A stretch of DNA of 64,000 nt from Dimorphilus gyrociliatus. Taxonomy: Eukaryota > Annelida > Polychaeta > Dinophilidae. The stretch is taken from the NCBI GenBank assembly GCA_904063045.1, contig CAJFCJ010000024.1:124001-188000 (forward strand). The letters are read 5' to 3'. Below are positions 55,529 to 64,000 of this stretch, piece after piece (position 1 is the stretch's first letter; every line of letters begins with the position of its first letter). A program made the translations under genes and the position numbers. The notes below the pieces were generated by a model. It was not told the origin of the DNA. It did not search any database and worked only from the letters and a program-made list of their open reading frames with translations.

Positions 55529-57214
55529 ATTTTCTACGGAAAAAGACAAACTTTAACAATAGACGGCAAATATATAGATTAGGCCTAAAGCAGTCGTTAA
55601 TCAATAGGTTTGTTAAATGCTCTGCAAAATTGTTGCTATCAATCAGCTTAAATTCTCTTCGAGTTTTGCTTTTGCAGTTGTTTCATCTACTTTTAAAATT
55701 TTGATTAGGCGGAAACTGTTTTTCAACAAAACATTTCCACTTTTCGACCTCAAAAATACTTGTTAGAATAATTATAAAAGAGGCAAACACGAATAAACAA
55801 ACACTATAACTTGATTGAATGAATCAACCTTCGTAAATACTTAAGTTTTTTTCTTATCATATTCTCTGTCTATGCAAAACTGTTCCTAATGGAACGGAAA
55901 ATAAGCGTATACTGACCTATAAGATTTTTGCGCAAGTTCTTGTTCTTTTTCTTTATCTTTTCACTTAGAAAAGAACTTGTTTGTACTTTAGTTTTTTTTC
56001 TTCTTCTAAAAAAACAAAACTTTCTGTAGAAACAACCAGTAAACGCAGTATAAGAAGAAGAAGAAAAAAAAACACAACGAAGAAGTGGGAGAAGAAGAAA
56101 CAATGAGATGAATGAGAAGATGTTAGAAAAGGGGAAAAATTACCTTCTCTCTTATGTACGTCCAGTAGGAGTTTGTTGGGGATTTTTTTTTCAATTTGGC
56201 TCCGCCTATCCATAGTATGATTGACATAAACATATTCGACGCTCCATACATTTTTATATTAACTGTATAAAACTATATTATTAAAATTTTACTAAATTAA
56301 ATAAGAAACCTTTTAAACTGTATTAAGCTAACCATATTGCATATTATAGATATGTATATACAGTATATAAATTTCTATATATATACTATGTATGGTCTAT
56401 ACAGCAAACTTGTACTACCTGCAATACAAAAGGATATACCTACTATAAAAGGTAAGTCCTCTTACCCAAGCATTTTGGATTGTTTATAATTAGAAAAATG
56501 TGAGAAATTAATATTTTTCTTGGAAGAAACTAATTCAAAGGGTTAATTAATTAAAATAGACGGCCTTATCTATTTATAGTTGTTTTCTTTTTAGACTGTA
56601 CTTAACTAATTCTTAAATATTATTTAGTTTGCTAATATTTTATAAATGTCTAATAAATGAATATTCATTAGATTAATTATCTAATTTATTGATACAAATT
56701 TACCTACAGGAAACACTGTACAAAAACTACTATTGTATTTTGTTGAGATTTAAGGTGCCTTAAGAGTAAATGGAAGCGCTTTTTGGCGTTAAGAAGTGCC
56801 AACTATCTGAACTTTATGGTTGTGAGTAATATATTGCATGTAAAGATAAGAGGGAATTTTTTTTCAACTAGGCCTAAGAATGAACTATAATTAATAGGTA
56901 GAACGAGTGTTATTGTTTAGTATCTGTTTGAAGATACGAAGGATATATAGAAGTTATTATAAATACAATATAGTGCAGATATCACAATAAAAAAAAGTAA
57001 CCATATTTCTTTGAAAAGACCAGAATAGTGAACTTAAGATGTAGTTAGTTTGAAACGAAAGTATTGTCTACCCTATATACATATCTATACTATCTAACTA
57101 TTATTAATTTACATTATTATTAATAATTAATTAACCATTTTTCATTACAAAGTCCTCAGTAAAAATGTGTATTCAAGATATATATTCATCGGTGTATATA
57201 CTCTAACTGTTTAT
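55529..57214. other. Intergenic region, olfactomedin / protease
   Basis: 1.7 kb, AT rich, with purine/pyrimidine runs near 55930-56110 that create Phe/Lys-rich spurious ORFs, and TAGGCCTA at 55580 and 56869. No gene supported. Confidence 0.5.
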
Positions 57215-58961
57215 TTATTCCTTCACATTACCCACAACAAAGTAATAGTTTATGAGAGATAGCATCATAAGGAAGACTGTGGGAATTAATCTAGGTGAAT
57301 ATGAAGCGGATAAATCACCACCGCATCCCATATATAACATTTTGTTCGGAGAACTTTGTTTTATGTAGCTGTATCTGAAGTCTATTGTATCTTGAGAAGA
57401 GACACTCAACAGCCATTCGTAAACTTTCGCTGGTTTTATACTTTCATCATGATAGCTTAAATAGCGAGCCATAACGCCTGCAACAAATGGAGAAGCCATT
57501 GAAGTTCCTTGTAAGGTATTCGTTGCTGTGTTAGTGGTATGATAGGTGGACTTAATACTTTCTCCAGGAGCAAAAATATCTAAACAGCTTCCATAATTTG
57601 AAAAGTGTGATATTCTGTCTGCCTTATCTGTTGCACCAACAGTTATTACTTCGTTCATTCTAGCGGGAGACCAATAGCACGCATCGCTCCGATCATTTCC
57701 AGCTGCAACTGCGACAGGTATTCCTAAATTAACGGCTTCTCTCAAGCATCTTTCCAATGTTACCGATTGTCCTGATGCCGATAAGCCTAAGCTTAGATTT
57801 GCTACAGCTTTAGCCTTTTTATTTGCTGATTTTTTCTTTTTAAAATCGTCAACCATCCAGTCAATACCTTCAATTAAATTTGCTAATTGCCCAGCTCCCT
57901 CAGAATTTAGAACTTTGACCGCCACAACACTAGCTTCTTTAGCAACACCGTGTTTTGAACCGGCCGCTATTCCAGCAACGTGTGTTCCATGACCATTCTT
58001 ATCTTCTGGGCCTTCTAAGTTGTGTAACCAAGTTGCAGTGAAGCCCTGAGAAGCCTGTGTCCCGAAATCATCGTGGTTGATGTTAACACCAGAATCGACA
58101 ACGTATATTGTAACACCCTTTCCGCTGTCAACGTTGCTGTATCTAATAGAAATAAAAGGAAAATTTAAGTACAAAAATATTAATTTAAGAGATAAGAATC
58201 AGTATTGAAGCTTATTAATAAGTTTATTTTTAGCGTTATTTAATTCTAAATAGATTGAGCTCCCTTGCGCCTTTTGTCATGGAGATATTCTTTCCTATCT
58301 TAGTATAAGAATCTCAATGTTTGAGCCGAATTTTCCCTCAGCGTCTTTTTTTTCTATACACACAGAATATATACTTATTTACATTGTATAGAAGTAGATT
58401 TAAGGAGTTATTTCATATTTTTAAATACATAATACTTGTGAATAATTTAATAGGAGAAAGGTTCTGAAAAGGTTTACTAAACCTGTAAGATGATCCTTGA
58501 AAGCTGCTGGGAGACGCATGTCTACTTATTCTCGATAAACCCCAAAGTTCTTCTCCCGATTTCTGGTGGATACAATCGGCTTGTGGCTTTGAAGTTGTTG
58601 GTACATAAGCTTGAATTTCAGCATCTTCTTCTATGTATTCAACGACATCCAAATTTCTTATTAAGCTCAAATAATCCTGAACAACTCTCTCTTCAATAAC
58701 ATACCCTCCAAAATCTCCGAGAGAGAATGTAAAATTTGGTTGAAAATGATATTCTCTTGAAAATGTATAAGCAACTTCACCCAATAGATTATTAATAAGT
58801 TTATCCCTCTTCAATACGATAATGTAATTCCTAACATAATTATATCCATTACTTAATGTAGATCTTACAAGAGGCGTTTTTGCTTTATAAAGAGGCGCTA
58901 TTTTACAATGTATAAATGTAAAAGACACAAATACAAGGAAAATCAGACTTAAAGCTTTCAT
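57215..58961 (-). CDS. Subtilisin/proteinase-K-like secreted serine protease (S8)
   Basis: Two exons, 58961-58483 and 58142-57215, phase 2, giving 468 residues. Signal peptide (LIFLVFVSFTFIHC), then an I9 inhibitor-type propeptide (YIIVLKRD ... VVEYIEEDAEIQAY), then the catalytic domain with Asp176 in VVDSGVN, His211 in NGHGTHVAG, oxyanion Asn309 in AAGND and Ser374 in GTSMASP. The set is intact, so activity is expected after propeptide removal. The C-terminus ends with a hydrophobic stretch (LIPTVFLMMLSLINYYFVV) after a Cys-Gly-Gly segment, which may be a membrane or GPI anchor; proteinase K itself lacks this. The order is that of PCSK9/proteinase-K subfamilies rather than kexin/furin, as there is no P domain. 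Physiological substrate unknown. Confidence 0.88.
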
Positions 58962-59797
58962 GTCTTGCAGTTAACAGGTACAGTTCTATCAACTGTTTTA
59001 CCTATCTCGATTTTTATATCTAATCTTTATCTTCTGATGACTCATACAGTTGTATATTTCAAAAAAAGACGTATAACAGTCAGATATGTTTTTTTTTTGT
59101 GGTTAAAAAACTATTTCTTCTTTAATCGAATATTAAAATTTTACCTAGAAGATAACTATCCAGTCAAGTATTGAACTTTTTATTAATTAGCTTAAAGAAA
59201 GTATTAATATGAGATTACATCTAATATGAATATGTTACGTATATAAACCGTAGCTGTGCTATATGAATAGGTTAATAGGCTGACGTAAACCAAGTATTGT
59301 TATATACAACGTTTTAGAATATATATTTGCAAATATGTATTGTCTATTTTAAACTTTCTAGTATTTAATTATTCTCCTCGTATTCTATTTATAGTTCAGA
59401 AAGTTAAATAAACAATATTATTTAATTATTTGTTTTTATTATTTTCTTTCTCTCTCTCTCTTTCTGTCAATCTATCTCTCTCCGTCAATACGTCTGTCTA
59501 TCAATCTGTCCATTTTTCCCTCTCTTTTAAATATATGCATACAACACTCGCCCACGAGTCGTGTATTCAAAATATTTCATCTTTCTGAGTTCGTGAAAGT
59601 ATCATTACTAATAGGCTTTATGCTGTTTTTACCACGTCCGGTTATATATAATAGAAATCAGCTCACGAGCCGTTAAAGTTCGCCTAATCCTACTAAATAA
59701 CAAGACACAGGTAGAGACATCTGTATTTTTCTTTGTAATTCTAGTGGAATAAGTGAAAACATCGTAATTATTAACATTGACAGTACTAATAAATGAC
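58962..59797. other. Intergenic region, protease / GPCR
   Basis: 836 bases, AT rich, with a (TC)n and CTGTC-rich pyrimidine tract at about 59447-59520. No gene supported. Confidence 0.5.
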
Positions 59798-60784
59798 TTA
59801 TGAATCAATAACACTTATATTAGTTTTTGTGCTTGCAGATGAATCTTCAACTCTTCTAAAACATCTTCTAAACAAATGATATCTTCGAATTTGTTTACGG
59901 AATTCTTCATATCTAAAAGTGTAAATAATAGGATTAACACAACAATTAATGAATATCATAAAGACGCTAAATTGATGAAATGCTCCCCCCAGTTGTGTTA
60001 CTATACCCAAGTGAAATCCAATAAAATATATTTGGTTCCAAATCCAACAGAATATGAATGCCACGGCTACTATGGCAAATGTTTTAACAGTATTCTTTAT
60101 TCGGTGATTTCTTTGAATTTTCTTTTTGTCTGTGTTATTAGAGGTAACATTTTTGAAAAATATTAGACCAATAGATATATAACAAAAGCAAATGATTATT
60201 ATTGGTAAAATAAACTGAATTCCAATTAAAGTTATTCCAATAGTTCTTCTTGTTAGATCATTTGGCCATCTGGAAAATGATTGACACGTACCATTAACAA
60301 TTTTTGTTGAGGTTGATTGATAAATATATTGATAAGGTACGAATATAAGCCATATTATAACTGCTGCAAAAATAGCTTTATTTCTTGAAATATTTTTATG
60401 GAATATCGGATATTTTACAGAGACAAGCCTTTCAAGGGAAAGGAAAACCAGATTATAAGTTGACGCTATTAATAATCCAAACAGTTGTATACCACTGTAC
60501 CAGAAATGACAATATATAAACAAGGAGCTTGAACTTAGTTTAGTTGAATCAATTAAACGACCAGACCAATGGTCTAGAATCATAAATACTGATGCAAAGA
60601 AGTCTATAAAACTTTGATTTATTAAGAATACAGTTGAAAGAGATTTTCTTAATTTATCGTTACCCTTCAAGACAATAATGATAACAAAACTATTACCTAG
60701 CATTCCAACAATTGAGATGAGAGTTGTTATGACATCTTGAATGACTATAATTTTATGATTTTCACCTTCTGTTTGATTACTCAT
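59798..60784 (-). CDS. Class A (rhodopsin-like) GPCR, peptide-receptor type
   Basis: Intronless, 328 residues, seven hydrophobic segments. Landmarks: N-glycosylation site NQT at 3-5, TM1 Asn31 (GMLGNSFV), TM2 Asp61, disulfide pair Cys92 and Cys167, ERL (118-120) in place of DRY, TM6 CWIWN in place of CWxP, and TM7 NPIIY (284-288). Known class A receptors couple to heterotrimeric G proteins; the ligand is unknown, with somatostatin/galanin-like style only. The missing TM6 Pro is notable. A paralog lies 3 kb away at the right edge with the same orientation. Confidence 0.85.
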   Translation of the reverse strand: MSNQTEGENHKIIVIQDVITTLISIVGMLGNSFVIIIVLKGNDKLRKSLSTVFLINQSFIDFFASVFMILDHWSGRLIDSTKLSSSSLFIYCHFWYSGIQLFGLLIASTYNLVFLSLERLVSVKYPIFHKNISRNKAIFAAVIIWLIFVPYQYIYQSTSTKIVNGTCQSFSRWPNDLTRRTIGITLIGIQFILPIIIICFCYISIGLIFFKNVTSNNTDKKKIQRNHRIKNTVKTFAIVAVAFIFCWIWNQIYFIGFHLGIVTQLGGAFHQFSVFMIFINCCVNPIIYTFRYEEFRKQIRRYHLFRRCFRRVEDSSASTKTNISVIDS

Positions 60785-63762
60785 TAATTCAGTCAGTCTT
60801 ATGAGTTAAGGTATAGAGAAGCATTGTATATATCTATTGTTCCTCAGACACTGCCTGTAAAGGAATAACGAAGCTTTCGTGTAATATAAACATGTATATA
60901 TATATATTCTGTATCTAAATTATATTAATTTATTTAAATGTAAAGAAAAGAATAAATTTACAAACTTATTTGCATATGTTAATATATAAACTGTATATGC
61001 ACATATACAATATATTAGCATAATAGTATGTGTCATAAAGTATATAAATTTTCATGTGTCAATTAAATATTTATAATAAATTACATAAACAGAATGTTTA
61101 TGTTCCTACCTATGATTAAATAATATCACGTTATATTTCAAAATGTACATTCTCAATATACAAAAGATACTATTAAATTGTAATTGCATAACTACTGTTA
61201 TAATAAACAAAGATAACCTTAACAGGATAGTTTAGATACATGTTCTCTCCTTAGAATGACGCTTTTAAATATTTTTAAATTAATATATAATTTACAATAT
61301 GTTATTAACCATAAGAAAAAAGCCTTTTACTTCAATTTTATTCGAAATATGATATAATAAAGAGAATATCTTTGTTCGTCTTTATGTAACGTTCAATTGA
61401 AATTTCAATAATAAATATGTCTGATTTTAGATTCTTTGTTAAGAAGTCTTTTTAATTATTTTATAAGTGATATATTTTTTAAGCGATCTTGATTGTCTTT
61501 ATGCACTTTAAGTGCATCCCTTTCACTCTCTCTCTCTCTTTCTCTTGCTCTCTATTTTTTTACATTTTCAACATTATGTGAATTTTTTTTCTGTGTACAA
61601 TTATAGTAATTATGTCGAAAGGATGAAAATGAGAGCAGTGTCTTAGTAATATTAATTGAAAAATTTATGAATGTTTCAAAATAAGATCATCTCTTAACAA
61701 ATAGAACTATTACGAAAGAGATCCTATTTATTTTATGAACAAGGAATTGCTATTTATTAAACTTTATGGTAAAATAATAGAAGCGCAAAGTTTAGCGGAG
61801 AATTACAATAATGTCTATATTTGCTGTATGATAGAGGAAAGTAAACTTTTAGCATTTATATGATATGTATACAATATATACTTTTTATAGAATACTTGCA
61901 CAATATGCACACCAAAAGTAATTACATGTCTTTTTTTATAATTATAGTTAGCCCTACTACATTTATAGTTTTATTATAAATCAGGCATGTAAAAGATTCT
62001 TTTATGTGCTATGTTAAAATGAAAGAGTTGTAAATTTAGCTGAAAAAACTACTGTATTTACTAAAACTTTAAAGATATAACTTCTATTACTGTTTTTATA
62101 ATAATTGAACATGATTGTACTTTTTAGGCTTGTCACCTAAAATATAAATCTAAATCAAAACCGTAAAAATAGTATAAAGATACATATACAGTATACATAT
62201 AAGGGCTGCAGAGAGTATAAGATAAAAATTATGTATCATTTGTTCATTAGCATGTAGGCTAATGAACTCTTATTCTTCTTCTTTACGAGTAAAATATCGG
62301 TTTTTTTCATTGTCTATCAAGCATTGTAGATATCAGAAGAGCTTGAAGTCTGTTTAGTAAAATTGAAGATACAAGGTATCCTTATCGTTTGTTTTTATAT
62401 ATACTTGAAATAGTAAAAAAATGAGAAGAATCTCTTTTCATTTTCCCTGTAGCTATATATTTACATATAGTATAGAGAATACAGCATATTTGTCTCATTG
62501 AAATTTCATAATTAGATAATAAGCCTAGAAAATTATAAATCTTTATTTTTTCCAACTTATCAGATGAAATCGGAGGAAGAAAACATAATTACATTTCTTA
62601 GTTTGCTATTGGGGAAGTAAAATCTTCTTTTGTGGATATAATATAACTTCTAGTCTGAGTGAATTGAATCACTTATATTGTTCTCCATATGGTCTACTTC
62701 AAGTCTTTGAAAATTAATACTGCTTCGGCACCCTTAGTAAGATCTCTAGGACATAATTTTGAAATGTCATAAATGGCTTTGTATCTGAGAACGCTGCCGT
62801 GATAATTGCTTTCAAAGAGAGAGTGGCTCATGTACGATACCTGCTACACTCGTGTAATTAGCCAAAGGCTATCACATTCCGCGTTTCTTGGAAAATTAAC
62901 CATCTTCGTTCTTAAAGAATTATCTTAAACAATATATAGACATATTCTTTATTTTTCAACGAACTTTGTCCTACCCAATTGCATATACAGACGTGAAACA
63001 AATAATTATTTTATGCTTATACAAACTACTTGATTGTTTACATTACTTTTAGATATTAGTCTTTACTTGTCTTTTACATGTCATAGGATTTATCCTTTCA
63101 TTTCGTACGCCATCTGTCGGATAAATAACGTGTCTTCAACGGAGGAGTTTTGTTTTAAAGTTACACACTTATTTAAAATATAATAAATAATTCGTGAATA
63201 AGATTGAGTTTCTCCTGAAAAATTTAATATTCATTTAAGAATTTTCAATATAATTTAGTAAAAAGACAAAGATAAGCAAAGTAAAAGTATTACAACTTTA
63301 GTGTTAATTTCTTTCTAAAATTATATATACTGTATATGTAACTTTATGCAATATATTTCTTTATGAATAAATGAAAGAATAAATGGCAATAATGGCAGAA
63401 ACAGGAAGATCACGTTTAAAAAGAGAAATACGTGAAACTTCTTTGAAATAAAAAATAAAGCAATATGGAGATGAAGAAAGGCTGAATTGTGATTACAATT
63501 CTGTAATAAAGAATTGGCTATAGCTTATGTATAAGTAGTGATGAATGAAATTTTAGTTGTCGATTGGAAACAGTGTCAATAGAGGTTTCTATTGTATTAT
63601 CTTAAAAATACAGTGAAAAGGCAAGGAGACATTAAAACAACATAAACAATTTGCAGAAGGAAACATCCATGCAACATTTTATACATTATGTAACTTTTAA
63701 AATGATATGAATTTGTGGACAAGTATTCAACAACAATTACAATATATAATCATTTTTTCTCA
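60785..63762. other. Gene-poor region between tandem GPCRs
   Basis: 3 kb, AT rich. Contains a palindrome ATGCACTTTAAGTGCAT at 61501-61517 followed by a (TC)n tract (61526-61539), and a GCC-type CTCF-like site at 63107-63120. No gene supported. Confidence 0.5.
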
Positions 63763-64000
63763 TTATGTTTCTATTGGAGTTTTTATAACAGATAATGAGC
63801 GTCTTTCAGGAAAGAGTTTGTGAAATATTAAATATTTACGTAGTTCTTTCCTAAAAGCAGAATATCTAAAAGTATATATAAACGGATTTATAAAACAATT
63901 TACAAATATCATAAACACTGAAAATAGACCAAAATCTGTTTCCAAATTATATACAATACCAAGATTGTAACATAGGAAATATACTTGATTGAATATCCAA
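63763..64000 (-). CDS. Class A GPCR paralog, C-terminal part (cut by window edge)
   Basis: The frame is open from the right edge to stop 63763-63765, about 78 residues. WIFNQVYF, LGIV, FSVFMIFVNC, NPFIYTFRY and FRKELRKY align one to one with TM6-helix 8 of the receptor at 59798, including Trp-x-x-Asn in place of CWxP. It is therefore a tandem duplicate whose start lies beyond 64000. The cytoplasmic tail differs and is shorter. Confidence 0.82.
   Translation of the reverse strand, partial: WIFNQVYFLCYNLGIVYNLETDFGLFSVFMIFVNCFINPFIYTFRYSAFRKELRKYLIFHKLFPERRSLSVIKTPIET

Noticed and set aside
55870-56213. Phe/Lys-rich ORFs upstream of the olfactomedin gene
   Set aside because: They come from purine/pyrimidine runs (TTC/GAA) rather than coding sequence.
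1-64000. Transposons, CRISPR arrays, bacterial-style operons or virus-like insertions
   Set aside because: No transposase, reverse transcriptase, integrase or capsid-like frame, and no regular spaced repeats were seen.

Overview
The window looks like nuclear DNA of an AT-rich invertebrate animal. Genes have GT-AG introns, mostly about 50-75 bases long, and the standard code gives clean full-length animal proteins. The set (VPS33A, front-end desaturase, cereblon, CEP83, tafazzin, RNA polymerase I RPA34-like subunit, USP4/15-type protease, metazoan chitin synthase, ribitol xylosyltransferase RXYLT1, olfactomedin protein, peptide-type GPCRs) fits a protostome, probably a spiralian such as a compact-intron annelid. 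That placement is inference. Exon coordinates were worked out by hand from splice sites, reading phase and remembered family features; no search was run.

Left part (1-34 kb) is gene dense. Head-to-head pairs share short upstream regions: VPS33A(-)/desaturase(+), cereblon(-)/CEP83(+), tafazzin(-)/mitochondrial CoA-transferase(+), mucin-like membrane protein(-)/USP(+). CEP83 is followed by an unrecognised protein with two TQT motifs (9.7-12.6 kb) whose start is unclear. At 12.6-18.4 kb lies a lineage-specific-looking cluster: two AMP-binding acyl-CoA-synthetase-like paralogs (-) interleaved with three secreted, probably GPI-anchored Ly6/uPAR proteins (+). Then come an EF-hand CREC protein (-), a lysine-rich nuclear-type protein with an HMGN-like motif (+), tafazzin, the CoA-transferase, the RPA34-like gene, the mucin-like gene and the USP.

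Right part (34-64 kb) is gene poor: an intronless chitin synthase, RXYLT1 spread over 7.5 kb with kilobase introns, a secreted coiled-coil olfactomedin protein, a subtilisin/proteinase-K-like protease and two tandem GPCR paralogs, the second cut by the right edge. Noncoding DNA is AT rich with microsatellites, a recurrent palindrome TAGGCCTA and recurrent CTCF-like GCGCC(A/C)(T/C)CT sites.

No transposon ORF, CRISPR array, rRNA or recognisable tRNA was seen. The most unusual items are the interleaved synthetase/Ly6 cluster with its sign of gene conversion, the intronless chitin synthase, a GC-rich structured island at 25.33-25.42 kb, an extra symmetric exon and altered ligand-pocket residues in cereblon, and the RPA34-like subunit with a long Nopp140-like N-terminus.
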